From Linum tenue (lineage: Eukaryota > Streptophyta > Magnoliopsida > Malpighiales > Linaceae): a stretch of 64,000 nucleotides of DNA. Below are positions 12,428-24,005 of this stretch, in pieces (position 1 is the stretch's first letter; each line of letters starts with the position of its first letter). A model generated the notes under the pieces. It had not been told where the DNA came from. It did not search any database and was given only the letters and a program-made list of their open reading frames with translations. The DNA lies in NCBI GenBank assembly GCA_946122785.1, contig CAMGYJ010000010.1:26329608-26393607 (forward strand), in the 5' to 3' direction. A program made the position numbers and the translations under genes.

Positions 12428-12672
12428 CAGTGAATAGAAAAGCAAAAGGGCCCGAGAGAGGTCGAGCTTTGCAGAAAGGGAGAAAGAAACAAAGAAGAGA
12501 CGAGATTCAGTGGGATAAGTACACGTAGATAGGTCGGCGGACACATTGGATTAGTATAGCAGTGAGAAAAGTTCTTTCCTTCTTCTGTAAGGTTTTCTCT
12601 CCACAGAACCCACCTTCTCATTCTCTGCAAAGTTTGAAACTTTGGCACGAAACAGAGAGATAGAAAACAGCA

Positions 12673-15244
12673 ATGGCGAGTTGGTGTTATTGGGTGGCTG
12701 GGGTGTTGTGCTTACTCGTCAGTTGCAGCAATGGAGAAGACCCTTACAGATTCTACAACTGGAATGTCACTTATGGCGATATCTACCCACTGGGAGTCAA
12801 GCAACAGGTGATGAGCAAACTAGCAGAAACAAAGCAAAGTTTCTTTCTTTGGTTTGTTTGCGATGAATGTTAATGTTTTTGTTTTTGCGGTGGCAGGGGA
12901 TACTGATAAACGGCCAGTTTCCAGGGCCGCCGCTGGAAGCCGTGACCAATGACAATCTGATTATCAGTGTTTTCAACAGCTTGGACGAGCCTTTCCTCCT
13001 CTCCTGGTGATTTTTTTTTGTTGTTGTTGTTGTTTGTTTCAGTTATTGATCTTGCATTTCCCGCTGCTCTAGAATTAGCAGTGGTGGTTGAAGTCGGAAT
13101 TTTTAGCGTGGCTCCCATTTTAAGCACGTTTATTTTGGGTTTTTTTTTCTCCTGCTAGTTAGGGACCATCTCGTGATAGATCCATGCCCCTTTTTGCCTC
13201 CTAAGTTCTTACTGCCCAATATTGATGAATCCCTTTTGGAAGGATTTGGCTAATACTGCCGAAAGGGTAGTTCTTAGTTCTCCCTGTCCATTCAATTTGC
13301 CTGGAAAAAAAAAAAAAACAGAGATCGCACGGCTGTGGTTCTTTGCCATCCGATCTCCTTCCTTGCAATTGTCTTTAAAACAAATGGGGATTAAGGATGC
13401 TATAAACAGAATGCTTACAAGTTACAACCGACCCTTTAACCAGAACTTGCTTTTGGAAGTGGTTGTATTCAAACTAGTACTTGCGAATGGCTATTTGTTA
13501 GGGTTGGCTGGCAAGATTTGAGGTCTGAATGAGAGGTTCTGTAATGTCTGTGTTTCAGGAATGGAGTGCAACAAAAGAGGAACTCATGGCAAGATGGGGT
13601 TTATGGAACCAATTGCCCCATCTCACCAGGGACCAACTTCACTTATGTCCTGCAAGTGAAGGATCAAATAGGCAGCTACTTCTACTTCCCTTCCCTTGCA
13701 ATGCACAAGGCTGCAGGTGGCTATGGTGGGATCAAAATCGCCAGCCGATCTGTTATCCCGGTCCCATTCGATCCTCCCGCTGGTGATTTCACCTTCCTTG
13801 CTGGTGATTGGTACAAAATGAACCACACGGTACATATCTGAGCTTCTTTTTTTTTTTTTATAATCATTGATCCTCCTATAGCTTTCATTCTCTGGACTTG
13901 AGTGTTGTTGAATGCTGAATGTCTCTTCTCAGGATCTGAAAGCAACTCTGGATGGTGGAAGTGGTCTCCCTTTCCCAGATGGCATTCTCATCAATGGCCG
14001 CGGCTCCAATGGCTATACCTTCACAGTAGATCAAGGTACCCTAACTTAACCTTGCCTTGCGTGTCTCTGTAGTGATCCTCTTAGTTGTTTATATCCTCAC
14101 GAGTTCTCCGAATGATCCAACAGGAAAAACCTACAGGTTCAGGATATCGAACGTCGGGCTTACCACGGCCCTCAACTTCAGAATTCAAGGCCACAAGATG
14201 TTGCTGGTGGAAGTGGAAGGGACACATACCCTTCAAAACACATACGACTCCCTCGACATCCATTTGGGACAATCCTACTCAGTTCTGGTAACAGCCGACC
14301 AGCCACCTCAGGACTACTACATTGTAGTCTCGTCGCGGTTCACCTCCCAAGTCCTCAGCTCAACCGCCATCCTTCACTACAGCAACTCGGCTGCAAGTGT
14401 CTCTGGTGCACCCCCCGGTGGCCCCACGATTCAGATCGATTGGTCGCTCGAGCAGGCCCGATCCCTCAGGAGGAATCTGACAGCAAGTGGCCCCAGGCCG
14501 AATCCACAGGGCTCGTACCATTATGGTATGATCAATACGACCAGAACCGTTAGGCTGCAGAATTCGGCTGTAATGATCAATGGCAAGCAGAGGTATGCTG
14601 TGAATAGTGTCTCGTTTGTTCCAGCGGACACTCCACTGAAGCTGGCTGATCACTTCAACATTGGTGGAGTTTTCTCCCTTGGGAGCATCCCGGATAACCC
14701 TACTGGCAGCGGCGGTTACCTCCAGACCTCGGTTATGGCTGCCGATTTTAGAGGGTTCGCGGAGTTTGTGTTCGAGAACACAGAGGATAGCGTCCAGTCT
14801 TGGCACATTGATGGACATAACTTCTTTGTTGTTGGGTAAGCTTCCTTCGTTTAGACAAGAAAATCAGCAATTTCGTAGCCGGATTGGGAAATCATTGGTT
14901 TGTGAAAATGATTTGATGGGTTTCATTTGTTTGATGTTCTGTTTTGGTTATGGTGGCTGATTTGCAGGATGGATGGAGGGCAATGGTCGGCTGCTAGCAG
15001 ATTGAACTACAACTTGAGGGACACCATCTCACGTTGCACAGTTCAGGTGTATCCGCAGTCATGGACAGCGATCTACATGCCATTGGACAACGTTGGGATG
15101 TGGAATGTGAGGTCTCAGAATTGGGCTCGACAGTATTTGGGACAGCAATTCTACCTTCGCGTCTACTCTCCGGCGAACTCTTGGAGAGACGAGTACCCTA
15201 TTCCAGGCAATGCGCTTCGCTGTGGGCGTGCCGTGGGGATGTGA
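12673..15244 (+). CDS. SKU5-similar (SKS) multicopper oxidase-like protein, pollen NTP303/Bp10 type
   Basis: Six exons with GT-AG introns give a continuous 535-residue protein: 12673-12807, 12897-13006, 13559-13829, 13933-14035, 14124-14835, 14968-15244. All junction phases agree. Residues 1 to about 21 form a signal peptide, and the mature protein starts near EDPYRFYNWNVTYGDIYPLG. Three cupredoxin domains follow, with family motifs ILINGQFPGPP, NSWQDGVYGTNCPI, KDQIGSYFYFPS, GDWYKMNHT, LPFPDGILINGRG and SWHIDGHNFFVVGMDGGQW. The His ligands of active oxidases are missing: HKAAGGYGG stands in the first domain and NVRSQNWARQYLG where blue oxidases have HCHIxxH. The protein is therefore probably not a normal copper oxidase, as known for SKU5/SKS proteins. 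Several N-glycosylation sites (NVT, NFT, NHT, NLT) and the absence of a C-terminal hydrophobic tail suggest a secreted glycoprotein without a GPI anchor. Length matches the family (about 540). NTP303-type relatives act in pollen tubes; expression here is inferred. Confidence 0.93.
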
Positions 15245-15625
15245 GTTTCAGAGCAAAGCATGGAAACTTGCACGAAGAGGAAGAGCGAGCGTTTGTGTTC
15301 GAGATGATCCAAGCCACACGTTAACTGTTTGTTAACTAGTTATAGTAGAGTTATTTAAGAATCAAGAGGATGTCATGTCATGTCACGAGTGGGTGGCAGA
15401 GCATTTGATTTGTTGTTTTGTTTAGATTTGGGTATGATCCGGCTTTTCATTTGTTGTATGTGTCACGGTGTCTAGTCTAGCCACGGTTGTCGATTCCTCG
15501 TTGTCCAACAATACTAGTTGGTGTTCGTTGTACAATTTGATAAAAGGTAAAAGGAAAGGGATGCCTTCGGATTTGTTGTGAAGGTTATGGTTATGGGGCA
15601 TTATAAAGGTGGAATTATGAAACAA

Positions 15626-15631
15626 AATAAA
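15626..15631 (+). terminator. Candidate polyadenylation signal
   Basis: AATAAA lies about 380 bases after the stop codon of the SKS-type gene. Plant poly(A) signals are loose, so this is only a candidate. Confidence 0.35.
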
Positions 15632-15848
15632 CAGGGTTGTCCTGCATATAGGGGATAAATATCCTACATTTTATGGCTTAGGTATCAAATTAAATCTTGT
15701 ACTTGCTGTTCTGGGTTTTCTAGTTACGTAGCTCGTGCTTCGTCGTGATTGAATTTTGACCTCGCGGATCGATAAAATGACTATTCAAAGAAGCACCTCA
15801 AAGCCTGGCATTTTCTCGATGCTTGCTCACATTCGTCTTTAGATTTCA

Positions 15849-15885
15849 CTAGTAATAGACCCGGCCGGTTGGCCGGATTCAGTCG
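15849..15885 (-). mobile_element. Helitron 3' terminus (minus orientation)
   Basis: Read on the minus strand, the sequence is a GC-rich hairpin CCGGCCAACCGGCCGG, a short spacer, then CTAG followed by T at 15852-15848. A subterminal hairpin plus a terminal CTAR is the standard Helitron 3' end, inserted between A and T. The element would extend rightward. Its 5' TC end was not identified, so its length is unknown. Confidence 0.6.
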
Positions 15886-18800
15886 CCAATCACGTAAATA
15901 ACAATGACAATTTGTATCTGAGGTACGTATTTCTTTGTTAGTAAAAAAGTAAAACTTATTCAAATACTCTAAACATTCTAATCGATTGGTAGAACAAGGG
16001 AATCAAAATTATTAGAGTAGTTCAATAATTCAAAATGGCCAACATCATACTATTTTTCGACATTTTAATGTATCATCGACTAAAATCGTTTTACAAAAAT
16101 GAAAGACAAACCCCTTGTAGGGGAACCGACTCCTACAGAAAATTTAAATCACCTTCTAATTACTCCTCATCATTAAAGATTACTGCTCGTTGTCTTTTTG
16201 ACTTGTTTTCATTTCCTCCGCCTTGAGCAACATCATCATGTCCATCAATAATAATGTTTTCAATCTCCAGTAGTAACACATTTATGTGCATTATTAACTG
16301 TCTCTTCCTTCTTCTCTTGCATTTCAATAATCTCTTCCTTTGTCATGCATTTTATTGAACAATAAAATTTAATGGTAAAATTTTATGAATACAAATAATC
16401 TTTTTCATTTGATTAGAATTTACCTCGTCAAGTTGTGAACAATATACATAATTTGTTCTATCTCCACATTAACAATCTTTATATCTTCCTCATGAACATT
16501 TGAACAATATCTTTTTTCTTCTCAACATCATCCTAGATTTGGTACCTCTATCATTAGCAATGTCCTCCTTGTTCTCCTCCATCAACATTACGAATTTAGA
16601 TCATTGACATTAAAAAATACAACATATTATGTGGTTTCATCGAATCATAGGTGGTTCATATATTGGAGGTAAAATTGTAGTCGGATACAATTGATTGCAT
16701 GTTACTGGGAACGGTAGCTAGCAAAGTTCCACAATGAATATTAAGATTGAAAATACCAAAGGCGCTATAGTTCCAAGCAGGCAATGAAAGAAATAGAAGG
16801 GTGGTCTCCACCTTTTAACCAGAGCCTGATTCGTTTTAATTTAATTCAACCAATCCATTGTGTTAATTAAAAATTAAACGCTCGGCTCCCTTCATCCGAC
16901 AGTTGCACTATATTAATTAGATTAAAGAATATAACTAAGTATGACTTGTGCCTGGTATAAAAATTTAAATAGTATAGAGAATAACACAAATTTTTAATTA
17001 ATATTGATCATTATTTTGATGCAAGTAGGATTTACCTCAATTAAAACATGAAGATAATTTGGGTTCACCTCTTCCTCATCCTTCCATATTATGAAAATTG
17101 GGTACTCACTTGTTGGATTAGCGATAATGTTATATGTTAGCTTAATGTCGAACTTCACCGTCATTCCCTTAATTTGTGGGAGATGAGCAGGTGGCGGTCC
17201 TAAAATTCTATCGTTGTCTTGGAATGACCTTTCAGTCGACATCCCAAGAAGTCAAGCTCTCACTCTATCCATAACAACAAAGTCAACCTCTGTTGTTTCA
17301 TCTACAACTCGAAGGTGGATCCCGAATCTCTATAATGATGGTAATGACATAAACAACAATGAAAATTGTTGAAATATTTGTAGTTGTAAAGGAAAAAAAT
17401 AAAAATTACTCAATTAATAATAGAAAAATAGTCTCATAAGGTAAGATAGGTGAAAAGACCATATATTTTCTTAACAATATCCACAGGATCCCAATGATCA
17501 TCCCATCAAGATATAAATAGGTAAACAATCACAAAAGAGTAATGTTTTAAAATGAAAATAGAGAGGGAAGCCCACGCCAATCAAGCAATTGTTTCATTTT
17601 GTGTCCTCACGTGAACCAAATATGAGTAGAAGACAAACGTATCTCCATACTAAATGCATATCTTTATATTCTAATCTAAGTCACGAATCTCCTGAAATCT
17701 CTTTATATTCACAATATTTAATATTTACTTTAATATGTAATATTTACGTCATCTTTCCTTGTATCATGAACATGCTTTGATAATTATTAAGAAAAATGTT
17801 ATTTATTGTTGCATCGGTAATATATTTTATAAATTCAACGAAAAAACAATGTTGTAGAAAAGAAATCAGTCAACCATTTGACATCTATATTCATCAACGA
17901 ACTATATAAAATTCAATTTTGTCTTTATAATAGTTGCATTACCTAGCTATTGTTGTACAATTCAATAGAAGTACTCATGTGAGTATTGTTTGAGTTTTTT
18001 GCAGAGGTTTCACATCCAACTTAGCACCACCCACACTTAACTTTGACAACTTTGTCTTTGTGGGACGTATTTCCCTACGTATTACAGAAAGTTATAACAT
18101 TTGATAGTTAATGGGATTGTTAAATCTAAACTGATATTTACATCTTCTCCATTTTCATTTTCAATTAATTTAGCTCATGTAGTGTTTTAGTTGAGATTAA
18201 ATTTCCATGTTTTTTCCGTGCTTTTCACTGGAAGAGGTGGTGCATCGCTGTCACTTTATGCACAAAAATAATAGTTATTAATCTTTTTTTCCTTTTTAAT
18301 CTTCGCATAACTAAATACGATGATTAAATTGTCATGAACTTCGTCTTGGCCCAAAATCAATGACTACATATGTAATTCTTGGATTCGGCAGCAACAAGAT
18401 CGCTTCAGTTGAGGAGAAGGTGTTCTCGCCTGCAAATTTCACGATCATTTAATTAATTATCATTAATTTAATTTCATAACTTTGGATTAATAATAAAGTA
18501 CTTTAGATCTTTCCTTACCATTTGAAGGAACAACATATAATGATGTAATGATCAGGATAAGAGTTGATCACTCGCATTTGCAAGGATGATATTTAATTCG
18601 GTAACTATCCTACCAAAGAGAGTTACCTCGAAAACCAATCCCTTGTAGCAAAATAGCGCCCGTGTCGTCGTTTATGTTTTTTGACTATTCTGGTTCGTCA
18701 ACTTGATTGAGCCTTTTCTCCAAGTCTGAACTCTAAATTATGCCTCATTTGATCCTAGATGCTTGTATTCTTGTCCTCTATTGTGCCATCATGAGCTCCT

Positions 18801-20140
18801 CTACTACCTTGGCTTAAAAATATTCAAAAACTACCCAAGAAGACATCAAATGTGTAAAAACACACCTAAAGGCTATCAAATGCACCTTTGGGCAAGTATC
18901 CAAATTCAATTAATTATGGGAACAAATATATGAAAACTGTAGAAATTATGCCATTAAAAAGAGTCTAGAATAGAATAACTTACATGTCATCCGAATGCTA
19001 TGAAACTGAAAAGAGGCACAGGATTCTTGTTCCAGGGCAACCTAATCCACATAATAGTAGTATGCACAAGACTCATAGTCTCCCAAGCTCTCCCTACATA
19101 ATAAGTCTTCATAGGTTTCGCATTCAAGATCCCCATATCTCCCTACTTCTTGAGGCTGCAAGAAAGGTCTAAACTTTAGCATTCGTTTCCAAACCCATGA
19201 GCTACTGGAGGAGGCCTTCATTGGCCACAGATTATCATCCTTATTACTTACATAAAAGTGGAACCTTTTTACAATATTTTAAATATTTATGTACTAAAAT
19301 AATTTTCTTTGGATTTTTTAAACTCATTTGTAAACAATTTAAAATTTTGATAATAAATTAAAAAAATTCTTAAATTTAGGTATCAAATTGTAATTTTGTG
19401 AAAATAATATGTGCAAGAGTAGAAACCTCAAATCCGAGGTTAAAATTCCATTGAACTAAATATATTTAGGTATGGTTCCAGATAGCCGATATCGTCAATC
19501 GTAATTAAAGGAAAAACAAATTTATTAAGGTGGTGAAAGTGAATGTGTTATTATATCATGCAAGAGAGAGTTAGGTGTTTCAAATTAAAATATGAATTTT
19601 TGAATAAATTAGTTTAATTCATTTATGAATATGTTCCATACATAGTTTAAGAATTCAATTCTATTCATTTATAAAGATTTATGCAAAATGTTTCGAAAGT
19701 GGAATTTGCTTGAAAATGAATCTTAGATAGTAATTCATAATAGTTATTATAGAAAATATTCCCGTGTAGTGAAGACGAGCTAACAACATGAGACTACCAT
19801 TTACTATGCTGGTAACAATATGTACCATAATGTTAACGACTCTAATACCACTGTGGTATAGCTTTATCATCACGACAATAACATTTTCATTGAAAATAAA
19901 AAATTTAGACAAGGTCATGAATGTTGATAGCAATATGACTCGAAACAATACTTATAAAAAAGTATCTCAAGATGCTCTTAATCTTGGAATTGTCCTGATG
20001 ATAAAATCAAGGATGATGGGGTAATTTTCATAGTGAAATAAGCCATAATACTCAAATCATAATGTTCTCTCCCATATTAAGCCATATTTTCACCCATTAT
20101 TATTTATTATTTTTGCATCCAATTATTTTCTATTTTGTTT
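15886..20140. other. AT-rich non-genic region, partly a Helitron body
   Basis: No gene is recognised. The sequence is very AT-rich with many ATC/CAT-rich words at 16180-16620. Part of it is likely the body of the minus-oriented Helitron ending at 15849. An 82-codon minus frame at 16994-17242 (with GPPPAHLPQIKGM) resembles nothing I know and lacks support. From 19200 to 20140 nothing is seen. Confidence 0.35.
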
Positions 20141-20148
20141 ATCACTCG

Positions 20149-20860
20149 TATGGATGGCATCGGGGCGGATCGGGGGCGGGTACCTACCTCTCGATCCCCG
20201 CGTGTCAAGATTGACGGATTTCCCTGTCCCCGTCCGCGCAGGTTAAACGGGCGGATTATATCTATCGTCCCCGTCAGCAAACAGATCCAGGTAATCCATG
20301 GGTCCCCACGGAAGAGGGGGGGAGTGACTGCAGGCTTGGAGTGGGCATGATTGGAGATGTGGGCGCGATTTTGGGATCGCTGAATTTTGGGCACGCGTGT
20401 ATGATTTTGAGATTTCAGGAGCAGAGGGAGGAGGGGAAAAAGAGGAAGAGAGAAGAGTGACTGAAGAATGGCGACCAGAAGAGGGAGGAAGGAAAGAAGA
20501 GGAAGAGTGAAGAGGGAAGGGGAGGAGTGTCTGGAGAATGCGATCAGAAGAGAGAGGGGAAGAAGAAGAAGAAGAAGAGTGGAAAGGAAAGGGGGGCAGT
20601 CGGCCGAGCCGCAACAAGTGAAAGGATTAGGGTTTTTGAACCTCAATTATTAGTTTATATATTGAGCGTCCAAAACGATGTCGTTTTGCAGGATCGGACG
20701 GGGACGGGGCGGATACCATGAGATCCGTCACCACCCGTTGCCCGCTACTATCGGAATTCGGGCATACCCAGATCCGCGCTTTACCCACGACAGACGATTT
20801 TTTTGACCCCGTCTAGGCGAGTTTCGGATGGATACCCGGCGAGCCGGGTTGCCATCCCTA
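20149..20860. mobile_element. hAT-type MITE with perfect 8-bp target duplication
   Basis: ATCACTCG occurs immediately before (20141-20148) and after (20861-20868). The termini are TATGGATGGCA on the left and TTGCCATCCCTA on the right, inverted repeats with one or two mismatches. The interior has GC-rich ends with GGGGCGGAT/CCCGGCGAG words and a purine-rich centre (20400-20600). The frames in it are low-complexity and do not look like genes. Confidence 0.88.
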
Positions 20861-20868
20861 ATCACTCG

Positions 20869-21490
20869 TTTGATTCCCTCTACCGCGTCTTGATCCACTT
20901 GATGTCATTACTCATTAGGAGTGCAATTCCTATTGAAACGAGGTTGGAATTGGATGTTAGACGAAGGAGCTAGGCATTTGGGAGTGTGCCAACCAGAAAT
21001 GGCGCCACTGTTCCTCGACAATTTCATGTGAGTATCGACCAATTTTCAGGCAGTTTTGGCAGAATTGGTGGGTTTTAACCAGGTGATCTATTGGAATTGT
21101 GTTTCTTACATTAATTATGAGTAGCTAAAATTCAAGTGTTGGTTAAAATGGTGGAACTCTATGGAATTCTAGAATTCATGCAGTCTTTATGAATTAATAC
21201 AAAATAATCGAGGTACTTAAGATAATATGGGAAGCGCACCCTAGGTTAAGAAATGTGTTGGAATTCAAATATTTGTTTATAAATAGCTTCCGAAATTCCT
21301 TAATTACCAAACACGAGAACCAGGCAACGTTACCAAGTAATCGTGGTTTGGTGTACAACCTATCATTTATTACAACATGATTCTCAATTTGGCATCCTTT
21401 AATTAATGTGAGCGGAGGTTAGGGCCCAAATTAAGGATGAAGGATAGCGAATTTCACTGTCATGAGAATACTTGTATCTAACTCATTTTT
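20869..21490. other. Intergenic stretch
   Basis: No gene, RNA or clean repeat boundary is seen. Confidence 0.4.
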
Positions 21491-21492
21491 GG

Positions 21493-21990
21493 AAGGGTTA
21501 TAGGTATAATATGCCATTCTACTATGACGTTTTATCAAACATGCACTTCTATTATTTTTTACATCAAACATGCCATTGTACTTTGGAAAATTAATCAAAC
21601 ATGCCCTTTTGTTAAAATTTTCATCTAAAAACCGTTAACCAAGACCGAACTTTGGTTTGGGCGACCCAAATATGTAAAATATCCCTAATAATTTCACTTT
21701 AGAGTTTTTTGTTCTTTTGCATAGCCAAATAATTCTAATAATTTCACTTTGACGAGACCTAGAGAAATAAAACAATGGTCAAAAGTGACATTTCCTCTCC
21801 CATTTATCGATGTCAGGTCGTCTAAATCTCGGTTCAACCATGATCGGCGATTTTTTCAATGGAAATTTCAACTGAAGGACATGTTTGATAGCTTTTCCAA
21901 ATTACAGGGGCATGTTTGATGTAAAAAATAGTAGAGGGGCATGTTTGATAAAACGTCATAGTAGAGGGACATATTATACCTATTACCCTT
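21493..21990. mobile_element. Inverted-repeat element with about 65-bp arms
   Basis: The left arm starts AAGGGTTATAGGTATAATAT and the right arm ends ATATTATACCTATTACCCTT. The complementarity continues through ACTATGACGTTTTATCAAAC for roughly 65 bases. The words CAAACATGCC recur in the interior. The flanks TTTGG (left) and TCTGG (right) might be a decayed 5-bp target duplication. No coding capacity. Confidence 0.65.
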
Positions 21991-22231
21991 TCTGGAATGA
22001 TAGTAGGTGGTGAGCAACTAATCAAAATGAACCTTAAGAATTTTAATTAGGGAATTGATCTGGAATTCCTTGTATGCCTTGGGGAAAGTTATTTGAACAA
22101 GGCCTTGATCACTGGAGTTACACTAGTGTTAGTCTGCTTGGTTGCCTTTACTTGTGTTAAGAGTAAATATTAGATAATTACTAGTAATTCCTGAAATTCA
22201 CACCAGAACCCCAGCTTTGAAATGCTTGTTA

Positions 22232-22814
22232 GGGTGCGTTTGGATACAATGATTTGGATTTGGTATTTGTGATTTGGATTTCCAAATACCAAATCATGTG
22301 TTTGGATATTAATTACATTTGGTATTTGGATTTGTGTCAAATTCATGGGGTGATTTCCAAATACATGTCTAGTGTATTTTTTGTCAACTTCAAATACATT
22401 TCAACAACTAGTGATTTGAAATACCTCCTAACAAAAAATTGGACCTATTTGTAAAATATGAAAAGTTTAGGTACTATAGTGTGAGGGAAAACATATAAAG
22501 GTACCAAAATGTAATTTTACCATCAAAATTTCAGGACCTTTTTGTAAAATTTTAAAATTTTAGTTACTAAATTGTAAGAAAAAATAAATTTGGGTACCAA
22601 ATTGTAATTTACCAAAATTTGTAGTAAGTGACCAGAAATTTAAAAATTAAAATTGAAAATCGTAAAATACAAAATACGAACAAATTACAAATGAGTATCC
22701 AAACAATGAATTTGAATTACATGTATTTCAAATGCTAATATTTTATATACATTCATTTCAAATGCTAGTATTTCAAATACCTTACATTTAAAATACACTT
22801 ATCCAAACGCACCC
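22232..22814. mobile_element. Tourist-like (PIF/Harbinger) non-autonomous element
   Basis: Terminal inverted repeats GGGTGCGTTTGGATA (left) and TATCCAAACGCACCC (right) are perfect over 14-15 bases. TTA flanks both sides (22229-22231 and 22815-22817). The interior is AT-rich with repeated TTTGGTATTTG-type words. No transposase is present; the 583-bp length is on the long side for this class. Confidence 0.8.
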
Positions 22815-23050
22815 TTATTGTATTTAGGGTCGGGCTAATTGTATTGTGTGTTGCAATGTAGAATATCTTAGCGAAATACACCTCCGAAGAGTTTAAAATT
22901 CCGAACACGACTCACAACCAATGAAACAAGTTAGACATAATACAACAATTATATGAAATCCTCAATAAATAAATAACTCTAATTGGCGAGATGATCATCT
23001 ATAAATTAGTTGACTTCCATGAACATACGAGATAGTCGACGAAATATGTG

Positions 23051-23404
23051 TGTCAGAAACACATTTATTTGGGGTTTCTATTATTATATTAGGTAGGATA
23101 ATGATAATTATGGTTAGTAGAGATTTAGTCGGATTAGGATTATTATTAGGGTTCTCCGGTATTTACCCTATAAATATGTACGTTGAGTTTACGTCAGAAT
23201 CAATCAACCAAAATATTAAGAACAGTCTCCTAAATCCTAGTTTATCCTCTCAACTCCTAATTTCTATTCTCATCCAATCCAAGGCCTAGACTGATTCCCA
23301 ATTCTATTCTATTCTTTCTCTCAACCCCTAAATCCCTATTCGTTACGAGTAGTCGCGGTTGCCGAAGATCAGTCCCGAGAGACCTTAGAAGCGGGTTTCT
23401 CACA
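23051..23404 (+). repeat. 5' LTR of the non-autonomous element
   Basis: Starts TGTCAGAAACAC and ends TTTCTCACA. CCTATAAATATG at about 23168-23179 is a good TATA-type promoter motif, also present in the other LTR. Confidence 0.92.
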
Positions 23405-23406
23405 AT

Positions 23407-23422
23407 TGGTATCAGAGCCCGG
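23407..23422 (+). other. Primer-binding site (initiator tRNA-Met)
   Basis: TGGTATCAGAGCCCGG begins two bases after the LTR. It is the standard plant PBS complementary to the 3' end of initiator methionine tRNA. Confidence 0.93.
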
Positions 23423-23445
23423 TTGCAGGCACTCGTACCGGAACA

Positions 23446-23802
23446 ATGACGAGATTTGAAGGGCTCTCACTCAAAGAACTCACCAAAATCCTTAAAATGG
23501 AGTTGGAAGAGGAGATAATAGATTTCGAAGATTGGTTAGAACAACCTGCGTTCGCAACCACGCTAGAGCAAGGTGGAACCACCACTACTGTGAAGGTCGA
23601 GAAAGCAACTGCTGCAGCGACTGTCGTCCCTGCAACATCACCATCATCGCTGGTCGTTTCCCCACCAGTCGAGACGAAGTCGGAGATTGACGAGTCCCCG
23701 GCAACGGAACCGCCGATTAGAAAGAAACCCCATCACCAAGCTGTTTCACTTCTGTCACAACTACGCCGCTGCCATCACCAACAATCGTGGTCTTCCCAGT
23801 AG
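23446..23802 (+). CDS. Unknown 118-residue protein at the 5' end of the LTR element
   Basis: The first frame after the PBS, with ATG at 23446. Residues 1-35 are acidic and amphipathic (LSLKELTKILKMELEEEIID). The rest is low-complexity, rich in Thr, Pro, Ala and Ser. The position is that of gag, but no gag fold or zinc knuckle is seen. A frame change after about 23790 would connect it to another open frame with RPPMPSTPMKPGWKDYAADY (to 24005). I do not recognise the protein, and expression is unproven. Confidence 0.4.
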   Translation: MTRFEGLSLKELTKILKMELEEEIIDFEDWLEQPAFATTLEQGGTTTTVKVEKATAAATVVPATSPSSLVVSPPVETKSEIDESPATEPPIRKKPHHQAVSLLSQLRRCHHQQSWSSQ

Positions 23803-24005
23803 TTCCAATTGCTACTCCAGCTCCACCACCATTATCGCTCGTTGCTGTGGAACAGCCGTCCAAGGAGCTTACCGCCGTAGCTATGAACAAGGAAGAAGAG
23901 TCTCGACCGCCGATGCCGTCGACACCAATGAAACCGGGTTGGAAGGATTATGCTGCTGATTATGGTGGGGCTTTGATTTGGGACGCTCTACATGGTTCAA
24001 ATTGA

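Noticed and set aside
14360..14818. 152-codon minus-strand frame inside the SKS-type gene
   Set aside because: Overlaps exon 5 entirely and has no recognisable domain.
16994..17242. 82-codon minus-strand frame as a gene
   Set aside because: No known motif, AT-rich codons, lies in a probable Helitron body.
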